Part shown: positions 52,435-61,626 of the stretch, piece after piece
Position numbering within the stretch: the first letter of the stretch is position 1
Layout: each line of letters opens with the position of its first letter
Assembly (NCBI RefSeq): GCF_900112695.1
Contig: NZ_FOMT01000002.1
Location: 1-64,000, forward strand
Length of the DNA: 64,000 bases
Direction: 5' to 3'
Source of the DNA: Paenibacillus catalpae
GTDB lineage: Bacteria > Bacillota > Bacilli > Paenibacillales > Paenibacillaceae
Notes under the pieces: model-generated
The model's database searches: none
What the model saw: only the letters and a program-made list of their open reading frames with translations
What the model was told of the DNA's origin: nothing
Translations under genes and position numbers: made by a program

Positions 52435-55400
52435 TTACGACAAAGTATAGCTTAACAATGAACCGTTTGCCGCCGGAACTCGGTTAGAGGCTGAATCATT
52501 GGTGATGAACCCGACTCGGATGGCATTGCCCGAGCTTAGGCCGAGAGAAGACAGCGGAATCGCCAGCTCGATGACCGTATCGTTGCGGACGAACTGGGCT
52601 GCGCTGATCGTAGACGCGAGGCTCCAGGTCCAGCCGTTGTTGGTTCCGGTGTAGGCGAACAGGTTTTGATTTTCGAGCATGGTGTCCACGCCGCTGGCTG
52701 CCCAGTTGGCCGGGTTATAGCCGGTTGAAGAGTTATTGTCGGTGTTCAGATAAAACTGGCTTTTCACATTCAGACCGCTGCCTTGAACGAGCAGGTACAG
52801 ATTCGTGCCGTCATTCTTTGCTTTCAGAGCAGTGATCGTTCCGGCCGAACTGCTGTTTAATGCCGATACGGCTCCCCAGTCACTCGCGCTGCCGTCGATC
52901 GTAATCGTTGTTGATGCTTGCGGAGTCGCGCTGACGACGGTTGATTTGGCCGATTCATTGCCGCTTGTATCCACCGCGCTGATTTGGAACGAATAAGAGG
53001 TGCCGTTGGTCAGTCCTGTCGCAGTGTAGGTCGTTCCGTTGAGAGGAGCGGAATTTAGCTTCGTTGTTCCCCGATAGACGTTATAGCCCTGCAGGTCGGA
53101 TTCGGTGTTGGCCGACCAGGAGAGGGTAACCTGCGTATGGCCTGCTGCCGCGGCTAACCCGGCTGGTACCGCAGGAGGTGTCGAATCCGGCGTTGTTCCG
53201 CCTCCGCCCGTTCCGCTGCCTAAGGTATAACTCGGCAAAATGCCGCTGCTCCCAGGCAGCCGGTTCACTGTGGAGTCATTGCTGATATAGCCGGCTCGAA
53301 TCGTGCTGCCGTTAGCAAGGCTAAGCGTACTAAGCGGAATAGACAGCTCAACGACATTGTTATTCCGCTGGAATTCGGAGGTGCCGAGCGTGCGAACCGA
53401 CGTCCAGGACCAGCCCGCCGCCGTATTGCGGTAGACAATATTGTTCTCGATCATGTATTCGGCGCCGCTTTCTGCTCCGGATGCCGTCCAGCCTGCTGCG
53501 TTATAGCCGGTCAGCCGGTTGTTATCGGTGTCGAGGAACAGCTGGCCTTTCACATTCAGATTATTGCCTTGGACGAGCAGGTAGAGCTGACTGGTTGTAT
53601 TGGACACTTTTAAAGCCTGAACATCGGAAGTGCCTGAAGCAAGCGCGGTGACTCCGCTCCATTCGGAAGCCGATCCGTCGATCGTTATAACCGTCGTTGA
53701 AGATCCGGTCGGCGTGACGGATACTGAGGAGCTTAACGGTGACTCCTGACCCGCACTGTTCACGGCGGATACCTGGAAGCTGTACGACGTGCCGTTTGTT
53801 AATCCAGTATTAGTGTAAGAGGTGCCGGTAATCGGCGAGCTGTTTACTTTTACGCCGTTCCGGTACACGTTATAGCCCGATAGATTAGGTCCCGAATTAG
53901 CTGTCCAGCTCAGAACCGCCTGACCGTTGCCGGCAGCTGCGGTCAGACCGGTTGGGGCCGTCGGCGCAACAGGGGCTGCAGGAGTAACGGATACCGAAGA
54001 GCTTAATGGCGACTGGACACCGTTTGTATTCACGGCTGCAACCTGGAAGCTGTAGCTGGTGCCGTTGGTCAGTCCTGTTGCCGTGTAGGAAGGGCTGGCG
54101 ACAAGCGTGCTGTTGAGCTTTGTTCCGCCCCGATAGACGTTATAGCCCGCAAGATTGGATTCGGAGTTTGGACTCCAGCTTAAAGCCGCCTGCCCGTTGC
54201 CAGGCGAAGCCGTAAGACCGGTTGGCGTGCTTGGTACAGCAGGCGAGCCCGGAACGGTAAACTTGACGGAACTGCCGCCAAAGTTAGCTGTACGGAACCA
54301 CATCCATATTTCTTGCCCCGCAAGCGCGCCTCCGAAAATATAATCCGAATCAAACATCAGCTCAACCGAATTGCCGGACTGCTTCGCTTGCACCGGCCAT
54401 GCGTTGTTGCCGACGGTGGTGGTCGGGAACTTAAAGACATCGGCTTGACCGCTTACATGAGGCGCGAGATAAACCTTGTTCATGTTCTCGAAATAGATCC
54501 GCGAATCCGGAGTAATCGGCCAGGCTACGCCTTGCCAGCCAGTGGTGCCTTTCTTGTCGTAATCGAAGTAAAGCATTTCGCCCTGCATATTTAACGCCGA
54601 TAAGGAGTCGATCTTCATGAGGAATTTGTCGCCTGCGAACTTGGTATATACCTTCGTGATGCCTTTGGCGTTGCCTCCGGCCGGATCATTAAAGATCGGC
54701 GTTTCATTCGCCCAGTCGCTGAACTGGCCGTCGATGTTGAAGCCGCCGTACAAATCGGTCGGGTGCGTGCCTGCGAGAGAGGAAGAAGGATGGCCGCTGG
54801 CGTCCAGCCAGTTTTTTGCATCATGATACATGTTGGCGAAATGGGTGGCGCCGCTGACATCGTAGCCCATGTAGTGGCTGTTGTTTACGATTTCGTTCAT
54901 CCATTTGTTCGTGCCGGTTGAAGGGATGGTGAAGTCGCAAATGATGATGTTGAAGCCGTCGGATTGATTGGCCTGGGCGTTCATGTAGTCTTTCCAGAAG
55001 CCTCCGAAGTTGTCGCGGCTGCGGTAAGTAGAGGAGGCGGAATTCGTATTCCAGTTATCGGCGAATGCAGGGTTCTCGTCATAAAACTTGGAGCCTGATG
55101 TGATGTAGGGGTTGAAATACCAGGATTCTGTCAGAAAAATGTTGATCGCATGCCGGTAACGATCGGCGAATTGGGAGGTTCCTTCATCCGGGTTGAAATA
55201 CCAGTAGCCCCGGTTGGCCGCTACGATTTTGGTCGGATCCACGGCTTTGACCGCTTCAACCAGCTCGACCATTCCTTTGGCTGTAAAGCCGAAGTTGCCG
55301 CGTGGTCCCCATGAGGTCGTTGGACCGGCGCCGCCAATCGGATCTGGCGTATCGACCGTGTCGAGGAATACGCCGTCATACCCGGCATCATGCTCCAGCT

Positions 55401-56250
55401 TGTCGGTCATGAACGTAATCAGCTTTTTCCACGTGGGATCTCCGCCGTTAATATAGCCTCCGCCATAGGTTTTGTTCTTGTCTGGAACGCCGTCTCCGGA
55501 TTTCCAGTAACCTCCGTACATATATCGGGTGTCATTAATCCATGTTCCTTGCTGATCCAAATACCATGGCATCAAGCCGTTGTTGCCCCAGCTAAGGAGG
55601 TTGCCGGTAGAGGAATAGTCATTCGCAATGGATATGCCTGTATAGCTGTTATATCCGGAGTTATATGTGCCGTCTGGAATGGCGCCGCCCTCAACGTTTA
55701 TGTAATTGCCCGAGCTGTTGTAGTTCCATGGGTTGGGACCGTGCAACGGGCCGCTTGGACCGCTGTAATTGGCCGGAAGCAGGCCGACATCCTTGCCGTT
55801 CTGAATTGTCATGTCCCCGGTAAAGCCGGTAAAAACACTGGAGGTGGCGAGTTCGCCAACCGACATATAAGCAAGCACGATTACATCGTCGGCCGTGCCG
55901 AGTATCCCGTCTACCCCTCGCTTCACTTCGTTTACCTGATTGGGAGTAAACGTCTCGAAATAGAATTGATTCTTTGCCACGTTAATAATGCGGATCGTTG
56001 GCTCCAGGATGACAAGATCATAAGTCTTCAGGGAGTCCAGCTGTGTCTGGGTGGCGGTGTTTGTGCCGTACCAGATCATAACCCGGCTGTATTCGCTAAG
56101 ACCGGGTACTTTACCGTAGAGCGGATCCTTGCCGATAGCAGCATGGGCGGAAGGTGTCAGGCTTGGGGCTCTGAATGTCGGAAACAGAAGAAGCAGAACA
56201 AGGGATGTGATGAGCATTCGGCGAGCCAAACGATAAAAGGCTGTAGGCAA
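52435..56250 (-). CDS. Large secreted GH114-like protein with FN3 and DOMON/CBM9-like repeats
   Basis: A 1271-aa secreted multidomain protein. A signal peptide (MLITSLVLLLLFPTFRAPSL...AHA) is followed by a TM1410/GH114-like barrel (about 40-490; VMIWYGTNTATQTQLDSL, LAYMSVGEL, YDGVFLDTVDTPD). A first DOMON/CBM9-like domain (IDGQFSDWANETP), two FN3 domains, a second DOMON/CBM9-like domain (ITIDGSASEWSG), a third FN3 and a third DOMON-like domain (ITIDGSASDWGA) follow. GH114 members cleave alpha-1,4-galactosaminidic links. I chose TTG 56250 with AGGAGT 8 nt upstream; a GTG at 56286 has no RBS. No wall anchor is present, so it is probably released or held by carbohydrate binding. Confidence 0.85.
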   Translation of the reverse strand: MPTAFYRLARRMLITSLVLLLLFPTFRAPSLTPSAHAAIGKDPLYGKVPGLSEYSRVMIWYGTNTATQTQLDSLKTYDLVILEPTIRIINVAKNQFYFETFTPNQVNEVKRGVDGILGTADDVIVLAYMSVGELATSSVFTGFTGDMTIQNGKDVGLLPANYSGPSGPLHGPNPWNYNSSGNYINVEGGAIPDGTYNSGYNSYTGISIANDYSSTGNLLSWGNNGLMPWYLDQQGTWINDTRYMYGGYWKSGDGVPDKNKTYGGGYINGGDPTWKKLITFMTDKLEHDAGYDGVFLDTVDTPDPIGGAGPTTSWGPRGNFGFTAKGMVELVEAVKAVDPTKIVAANRGYWYFNPDEGTSQFADRYRHAINIFLTESWYFNPYITSGSKFYDENPAFADNWNTNSASSTYRSRDNFGGFWKDYMNAQANQSDGFNIIICDFTIPSTGTNKWMNEIVNNSHYMGYDVSGATHFANMYHDAKNWLDASGHPSSSLAGTHPTDLYGGFNIDGQFSDWANETPIFNDPAGGNAKGITKVYTKFAGDKFLMKIDSLSALNMQGEMLYFDYDKKGTTGWQGVAWPITPDSRIYFENMNKVYLAPHVSGQADVFKFPTTTVGNNAWPVQAKQSGNSVELMFDSDYIFGGALAGQEIWMWFRTANFGGSSVKFTVPGSPAVPSTPTGLTASPGNGQAALSWSPNSESNLAGYNVYRGGTKLNSTLVASPSYTATGLTNGTSYSFQVAAVNTNGVQSPLSSSVSVTPAAPVAPTAPTGLTAAAGNGQAVLSWTANSGPNLSGYNVYRNGVKVNSSPITGTSYTNTGLTNGTSYSFQVSAVNSAGQESPLSSSVSVTPTGSSTTVITIDGSASEWSGVTALASGTSDVQALKVSNTTSQLYLLVQGNNLNVKGQLFLDTDNNRLTGYNAAGWTASGAESGAEYMIENNIVYRNTAAGWSWTSVRTLGTSEFQRNNNVVELSIPLSTLSLANGSTIRAGYISNDSTVNRLPGSSGILPSYTLGSGTGGGGTTPDSTPPAVPAGLAAAAGHTQVTLSWSANTESDLQGYNVYRGTTKLNSAPLNGTTYTATGLTNGTSYSFQISAVDTSGNESAKSTVVSATPQASTTITIDGSASDWGAVSALNSSSAGTITALKAKNDGTNLYLLVQGSGLNVKSQFYLNTDNNSSTGYNPANWAASGVDTMLENQNLFAYTGTNNGWTWSLASTISAAQFVRNDTVIELAIPLSSLGLSSGNAIRVGFITNDSASNRVPAANGSLLSYTLS

Positions 56251-56338
56251 AATTGTCACTCCTCTTTTTCTTGAGAATAGAAACACTGCTTCAATACATT
56301 TGAAAATTCCGAAAATTCACCCCCTAAACGAATAAAGT

Positions 56339-56350
56339 ATTTGGCGCAAA
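56339..56350. promoter_or_regulatory. ATTTGGCGCAAA operator-like site, copy 1
   Basis: Exact ATTTGGCGCAAA in the spacer between the two divergent giant genes, about 90 bp before the start of the minus-strand gene and downstream of its promoter. The same 12-mer occurs three times upstream of the gene at 61627. Confidence 0.7.
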
Positions 56351-56401
56351 AAATGCGAAAAAATGAAGAGGAATTGTAAATCCTCATGCACCAACGACGC
56401 T

Positions 56402-56430
56402 ATTATAATGCGGCAACAAAGCGATTACAA
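56402..56430 (-). promoter_or_regulatory. Promoter of the GH114-like gene
   Basis: On the minus strand TTGTAA (56425-56430) and TATAAT (56402-56407) are separated by exactly 17 bp. Transcription would pass through operator copy 1 about 45 bp after its start. Confidence 0.78.
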
Positions 56431-56524
56431 TGATTAAATTCAAGCGTATTCCGAGAACAAGCTATCCATAACACGGATTAACAGTCCTAAAGTGAAAGTG
56501 GATAAGTTTTAAATCCAATTAAAT

Positions 56525-56591
56525 ATTTGCGGCAAACCATTTAAGTATTTTCCTAAAAATGATTGAAATTTGTGTAAATATTTACTAGAAT
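56525..56591 (+). promoter_or_regulatory. Promoter of the SLH protein gene with a variant operator
   Basis: TTGAAA (56563-56568) and TAGAAT (56586-56591) are 17 bp apart. ATTTGCGGCAAA (56525-56536), a two-base variant of the operator, lies 26 bp upstream of the -35. Confidence 0.72.
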
Positions 56592-56707
56592 GAGTGGCAA
56601 CAAGCGCCTTGCGCTTAGTAGATAAAGGAGGCCGTATCTATCGGGGCAAACGTCTAGGGGAGTTCGTCGGTAATCGCTTCAACACAAACCGAAGGGATGG
56701 GGAAACG

Positions 56708-59700
56708 ATGAGCAAGGAATGGACCATGGGGAAAAAGGCAGCGTTGACGGCATTGGCAGTCATGATGGGGGCGCTTCCGGCTGCCGGACTGCCGGCAGCA
56801 GCTGAAGCAGGGGCAGGCTCCGGGGCTGCACCGCTGTACGGCAATTTCGAGGATTGGGCTGGCGGCTATTCGGATCAGGCGACGGCCAGTAACCGGATGG
56901 AGCTGATTAAGGCGGTTAATCTGGACGGCAAGCTGTATGTCATGGCGAAGGGTCACGGGATGGACGGAACCAAGACGCTATACATAAATGCTGACAATGA
57001 TGCGGCGACAGGAGCATTGATTGCAGGGTGGAAGGATTCTGCAGGTATCGATTACAAGATCGAGGATCGCGATGTGTATGCATTCGAGAACGGAGATTGG
57101 GTGCAGCAGGGGCAGGCACAGCTTACAGATGGCGATACGGTTGCAGAATACGAGATTGATTTAACCTCGCTTCCGGCGGCTGATCCTGCGGGCAAGATCA
57201 AGGTTGGCCTGCTGTCAGACGGTGCCATGCTGCCGGAGCTGGGCGAACTGATGGTCTCGGTGCAGCCACCTGCTTCGGGTGGTGCTGCGTTGGATGCTCC
57301 ACCGCCGCCGGCCGATTTGACGATTGACGGCAACGGAGCGGAATGGGCTAATGTGCCTGAGCTGCTGCGAAGCGCCGACGGGAAAACAGCGGTGAAGTAC
57401 GCGGTGTCAGCGGACGCTCTTCATATGCTGATTGAAGGACGTATCGATAATGGCGAATTTCCGGATTTGTGGGAGCATTTGCTGATCGACGTTGACCGCA
57501 AGCCGTCCACCGGCAATGCGATGTGGGCTTGGGCGAGTACGCTTGGTTCGGAATATCTCGTTCAGTCCGGTTTGCTGTACGAGACAAACGGCAGCGGCGG
57601 CTGGCAGGAAGCGGTTACCGGATTAAACTATGCCCGTTCGGGAACGGGCGATGCCAAAACCATCGAGTGGACGCTGCCCCTTGCCGACCTGCACGCCGGA
57701 GATTTGAAAGCCGTTCATATCGCTTTCTTAAGCAATGCTTATGCCATGCCGGACCCTGCCGGTGATCCGTCGGAGATCAGCCTTGTTGCGAAGCCGCAAT
57801 TATTGGTGGATGGCGATACGTCGGATTGGGCCGGCATTCAGCCGCTGACGGTTACCGCAGACGGGCTCACAACGGTGAAGACATACGTGACGGACGGAAA
57901 GCTGTATGCACTCCTTGACGGTCGAATCGATAATGCCGAATTCCCGAATTTGTGGGAGCATTTGTTCCTCGACATAGACAAAGATCCTTCGACCGGTACC
58001 TCCAGCTGGGCATGGGCCGGGAAGCTTGGAGCCGAGTATCTGGTGCAGACGGCCATTCTGTATGCTTCTAACGGAAGCGGCGGCTGGGATCAGACGGATA
58101 CGGCATTCCCTTATGTCAGCACGGGGACCGGCGATCATAAAGTGATTGAATGGTCCGTTCCGCTTGATGAGCTGGGGATTACCGATGAGCAGTCTATCCA
58201 TGCCGGTTTCCTGAGCAACAGCTATGCTTCTCCTGACGCAAGCGGAGATCCGGCCGTTATTCCGATCCGCAGCAGCGGTTCGCTTATTGCGGTGGATGGT
58301 GACGACAGTGATTGGAGCGGGGTGGAGATCGGTGCTTCCGCTGGAAATGCCCCTTACCTGATGGACGCTGTTCAAGATGAAGAGAAGCTCTACGTCCGGG
58401 TGAAGGGGGAGAATCTGGATCTGCGGAGTGTTTATTATTTGAACACGGACGGCGATTCGGATACAGGGGCATCTGCCGGCTTATGGACGGAGGAGGGCTT
58501 CGATTACAAAATCGACCGCGGAGCCTTGTACGAATACCGGCAGCAGGACGGAGAATGGGTGAGCAAGGGGCCGGTCTATCTGGCGGTATCTGATGATTCC
58601 CTTGAAATTAATATTTATCTGGATCAGCTTGGACTTGATGAACCGGCAGCCATCGAACTTGGCTTCGTCAACCGCGGAATGCTACGGCTTCCGATGGGCG
58701 GTAACCCGCCGCTGACCGTAGATAACACGGTGCAGACTCAGGATGCTTCAGGCGTATTCTACCCGCGCCAAAGCTTTGAGCTGCTGAACAATCCTTATAC
58801 GGGATGGGTAGCATGGGCGAAGGATTCCTCGAAGCCGGACGGAACGGCCTATCCGCAGCAGCACAGCATGGTGTATGCGGGCATATCGTGGCGCGAGCTC
58901 GAGCCGGTGAAAGGTCAATTTGACTGGGAAGGCATCGAGCAGAAATATCAGTTCGCCTATTGGGCTTCGCAGGGCAAACGGATTAATCTTCGGATCGTGC
59001 TGGATACGCCTACGGCTGATCCGTCCCATAAAGATATTCCGGATTGGCTGTATGACGAGCTGGCCGCAGAAGGGAATGCCGGCATTTGGTACGATACGCA
59101 GGAGGTTGGCTCGGGCTTTAGCCCGAATTACAACAGCTCTACACTGCTGGCCGAACATGAGCGGATGATCGCCAAAGTGGCCGAGCGCTATGATAATGAT
59201 CCGCGGATTGCCTATGTTCAATTGGGAAGTCTGGGCCATTGGGGAGAATGGCATACTTGGCCAAGCGGCTCCGGCGTGTTTCCAAAGCTGAGTATATCTG
59301 ACCAGTATGTTCAGCATTACTTGGACGCGTTTGAGAACAAGCAGATTGGCATGAGAAAGCCGTTCCCGATTGCAAGCGAGCAGCAGGTTGGTTTGTTTAA
59401 CGATGTGTTTGGCATCAAATCCAGCACGGAAGAATGGGTTGGCTGGACGCAGAACGGCTGGGCGGGGATTGGCGAGTCCGTGGATGATCCGGCGGATGCG
59501 GCAGCCGCTCAAGCAGCGTCTGCCATGCCGGACTTCTGGAAATATGCGTATTCCGGCGGTGAGTTTGCCAACGGCAATCCGGAAAGCTGGCTGACCGATG
59601 ATGCCATCATGGAATCGCTGCGTCAGATGCGGGTCAGCCATACCTCATGGCTTGGACCATCATCGCCGGCGCGTACCGCATATGGAACGGACATTCAATC

Positions 59701-61240
59701 CAACATCGAGACGATGCAGAAATTGATGGGCTACCGCTATGTAATTGAGGCCGTTAAGCATTCGGGCTCAGCCGCACGCGGGACATCCATCTCCGTAGAA
59801 ACGGTTTTGAACAACAAAGGGGTTGCTCCGTTCTATCAGGATTGGAAGCTGGAATACAGCCTTGCTGACGCGAATGGAACGATCGTATACAAACAGCAGC
59901 AGGATACCGATTTGCGTTCGCTTCTGCCTGGCAGACATGTCATGGACAATCGGCTTGATTTGCCTTCGGCGCTCGCAGCAGGCAGCTATAAATTGAATGT
60001 TGCTGTTATTGATCCGGCAACGGACGCGCCGGGGATGAAGCTGGCGATTGAAGGGAAGCGCCCGGATGGCCGTTACGAGGTAGGATCTCTAACGGTTTCG
60101 GGCTCGCCTGGCAGCACGGGCGGCGTGAGCGGTTCAACGCCGGAAGACAGCAAGGTTCAACGCTTGAGTAACCCGGCTCTTACGGATGGAAAGCTTGCGG
60201 TTACTCTGCTTGCAGGCAAAGAACGTATTGAAGTGCCGCTTCAGGCTGCGGCTCTGAAAGGCAATCCGTCTATCGTTATTTCGAGCGGAGACACGAGCTG
60301 GGAAATACCCGGGGAGCTTCTCGCTAAGGCGAAGGAGCGGGCTGGCAGCAGTTCGGCCTGGCTGACTATCGATCTTGCGCCAACTGCCGATATAGCCACC
60401 TATGCGGCGAAGGATAAAGCTAAAGCGCAAGGAGTCGGGCAGGCGTTCACCGTAGGTGTTGCAATAGTAACGACAGCAGGGGAAACGCCGCTTGATTTCG
60501 CAACGTCGCCGATCAAGGTATCGGTAAAAACGGAAGCGGGCGCAGCAAATATCGTTAATCTCTATAACGTTCAAGGCGAACGCCTGAAGGCTGCCGCAGC
60601 GGTATTCCGCAACGGCTTGTTAACGGCACAAATGACAGAGCCGGGAACCTATCAATGGCTGCGGTACGAGAAGGCTTACAGCGATGTTGCAGCCGGTCAT
60701 TGGGCGGCTTCGGCTATCCAAGCATTGGCTGCCAAGCAGGTAATGCAAGGCGTGGATGCCGACCGCTTTGCCCCTGACCGCTCTATTACGCGTGCGGAGC
60801 TTGCCGCTATGTTGGCGAGAATGCCGGGGCTTGGAATAGGCTCGGGGGATGGAGCAGAGCTTCCATTCAAGGATATTCCGGCACAGGCTTGGTACACAGA
60901 GGAGTTGAAAGAAGTATTGGCAGCAGGATTAATCAATGGTTATGGTGATACGTTCAGGCCAAATGCGGAGATCACGCGCGAGGAGCTGGCGGTCTTGGCG
61001 ATCCGCGCGGCTTCGAAGGCTTCTGGCGGAGCTCTCTCCGGGACGGCTCGGAATAACGGGGATGGCGATTATCCGGATACCGATCAGATCAGCAGCTGGG
61101 CAAAGGACAGCGTGCATAAGGCAAAGCAGCTTGGTTTAATGATCGGCGATGAGGATGGCCGTTTCCGTCCGAAGGAAGGCGTGTCACGCGCGGAGGCTGC
61201 AGTGATTACACTCCGTCTGATGGAGATGTTGTTGAAATAA
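56708..61240 (+). CDS. Surface-anchored DUF4832-like glycan protein with DOMON/CBM9-like repeats and three SLH domains
   Basis: A 1510-aa secreted protein. After a signal peptide (AALTALAVMMGALPAAGLPAAAEAG) come four DOMON/CBM9-like repeats (about residues 38-185, 200-360, 365-520, 525-680), two of them nearly identical around GRIDNGEFPDLWEHL and GRIDNAEFPNLWEHL. A DUF4832/GH-like barrel follows (about 683-1125; NNPYTGWVAWAKD, ISWRELEPVKGQFDWEGIE, LGSLGHWGEWHT). Three SLH domains close it (about 1323-1510; YSDVAAGHWAASAIQALAAK, FKDIPAQAWYTEELKEVLAA, YPDTDQISSWAKDSVHKAKQ) and anchor it to wall polymers. Start ATG 56708 has a weak GGGATGGGG RBS; an upstream ATG at 56594 would not give a signal peptide at the N-terminus. 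Confidence 0.87.
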   Translation: MSKEWTMGKKAALTALAVMMGALPAAGLPAAAEAGAGSGAAPLYGNFEDWAGGYSDQATASNRMELIKAVNLDGKLYVMAKGHGMDGTKTLYINADNDAATGALIAGWKDSAGIDYKIEDRDVYAFENGDWVQQGQAQLTDGDTVAEYEIDLTSLPAADPAGKIKVGLLSDGAMLPELGELMVSVQPPASGGAALDAPPPPADLTIDGNGAEWANVPELLRSADGKTAVKYAVSADALHMLIEGRIDNGEFPDLWEHLLIDVDRKPSTGNAMWAWASTLGSEYLVQSGLLYETNGSGGWQEAVTGLNYARSGTGDAKTIEWTLPLADLHAGDLKAVHIAFLSNAYAMPDPAGDPSEISLVAKPQLLVDGDTSDWAGIQPLTVTADGLTTVKTYVTDGKLYALLDGRIDNAEFPNLWEHLFLDIDKDPSTGTSSWAWAGKLGAEYLVQTAILYASNGSGGWDQTDTAFPYVSTGTGDHKVIEWSVPLDELGITDEQSIHAGFLSNSYASPDASGDPAVIPIRSSGSLIAVDGDDSDWSGVEIGASAGNAPYLMDAVQDEEKLYVRVKGENLDLRSVYYLNTDGDSDTGASAGLWTEEGFDYKIDRGALYEYRQQDGEWVSKGPVYLAVSDDSLEINIYLDQLGLDEPAAIELGFVNRGMLRLPMGGNPPLTVDNTVQTQDASGVFYPRQSFELLNNPYTGWVAWAKDSSKPDGTAYPQQHSMVYAGISWRELEPVKGQFDWEGIEQKYQFAYWASQGKRINLRIVLDTPTADPSHKDIPDWLYDELAAEGNAGIWYDTQEVGSGFSPNYNSSTLLAEHERMIAKVAERYDNDPRIAYVQLGSLGHWGEWHTWPSGSGVFPKLSISDQYVQHYLDAFENKQIGMRKPFPIASEQQVGLFNDVFGIKSSTEEWVGWTQNGWAGIGESVDDPADAAAAQAASAMPDFWKYAYSGGEFANGNPESWLTDDAIMESLRQMRVSHTSWLGPSSPARTAYGTDIQSNIETMQKLMGYRYVIEAVKHSGSAARGTSISVETVLNNKGVAPFYQDWKLEYSLADANGTIVYKQQQDTDLRSLLPGRHVMDNRLDLPSALAAGSYKLNVAVIDPATDAPGMKLAIEGKRPDGRYEVGSLTVSGSPGSTGGVSGSTPEDSKVQRLSNPALTDGKLAVTLLAGKERIEVPLQAAALKGNPSIVISSGDTSWEIPGELLAKAKERAGSSSAWLTIDLAPTADIATYAAKDKAKAQGVGQAFTVGVAIVTTAGETPLDFATSPIKVSVKTEAGAANIVNLYNVQGERLKAAAAVFRNGLLTAQMTEPGTYQWLRYEKAYSDVAAGHWAASAIQALAAKQVMQGVDADRFAPDRSITRAELAAMLARMPGLGIGSGDGAELPFKDIPAQAWYTEELKEVLAAGLINGYGDTFRPNAEITREELAVLAIRAASKASGGALSGTARNNGDGDYPDTDQISSWAKDSVHKAKQLGLMIGDEDGRFRPKEGVSRAEAAVITLRLMEMLLK

Positions 61241-61249
61241 GGGTGAAAT

Positions 61250-61285
61250 AGAAGGCCGTCCGGGCAACCGGACGGCCTTCTGTTT
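61250..61285 (+). terminator. Terminator after the SLH protein gene
   Basis: AGAAGGCCGTCCGG / CCGGACGGCCTTCT is a 14-bp perfect stem with a GCAA loop, followed by GTTTG. Confidence 0.88.
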
Positions 61286-61351
61286 GAAATCTTAATAGCC
61301 AAACAATAATTTCAGGCAAAGTTTTATCGCAATTTGCCTAACGAACAATAA

Positions 61352-61363
61352 ATTTGGCGCAAA
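61352..61363. promoter_or_regulatory. ATTTGGCGCAAA operator-like site, copy 2
   Basis: Exact 12-mer, flanked as AATTTGGCGCAAAATT, 163 bp before the -35 of the next gene. It may be an auxiliary site for looping. Confidence 0.7.
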
Positions 61364-61473
61364 ATTTAAAATAATACCTTACTTTACGGTGTCATATTTC
61401 CATTATTTATGGAGTAAAAAGTTTAAACTTTTAGCCTATAACCCGCATGATCACTGAAAAAATTGATGAAAAA

Positions 61474-61490
61474 ATATTTGGCGCAAATAT
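61474..61490. promoter_or_regulatory. ATTTGGCGCAAA operator-like site, copy 3 (perfect 7-3-7 palindrome)
   Basis: ATATTTG-GCG-CAAATAT is a perfect inverted repeat with a 3-base centre. It lies 24 bp upstream of the -35 TTGACT. Confidence 0.78.
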
Positions 61491-61514
61491 GTTAGGTATT
61501 TTACCCAAAAATTG

Positions 61515-61543
61515 TTGACTTGTTGTGAAGGCTGCGTTATTAT
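61515..61543 (+). promoter_or_regulatory. Sigma-A promoter of the Gfo/Idh/MocA-permease operon
   Basis: TTGACT (61515-61520) and TATTAT (61538-61543) with a 17-bp spacer. It is bracketed by operator copies 3 (upstream) and 4 (about 50 bp downstream of the -10). Confidence 0.82.
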
Positions 61544-61592
61544 CAGAACATGAAAGCGAGTACTCGCCATGAGTTGTAACGATCTGGATCAT

Positions 61593-61604
61593 ATTTGGCG
61601 CAAA
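61593..61604. promoter_or_regulatory. ATTTGGCGCAAA operator-like site, copy 4
   Basis: Exact 12-mer (ATATTTGGCGCAAAATTAT context) in the 5' untranslated region, 22 bp before the start codon at 61627. Spacing to copy 3 is 117 bp and from copy 3 to copy 2 is 124 bp. Confidence 0.75.
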
Positions 61605-61626
61605 ATTATCGATGGAGAGTGTAGAC

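Noticed and set aside
53000..54250. Repeated DNA that might be taken for a CRISPR or tandem-repeat array
   Set aside because: The periodicity comes from in-frame FN3 and DOMON-like protein domains within one open frame.
56251..56286. Upstream GTG start for the GH114-like protein
   Set aside because: No RBS precedes it, whereas TTG 56250 has AGGAGT at the right distance and gives a standard signal peptide.
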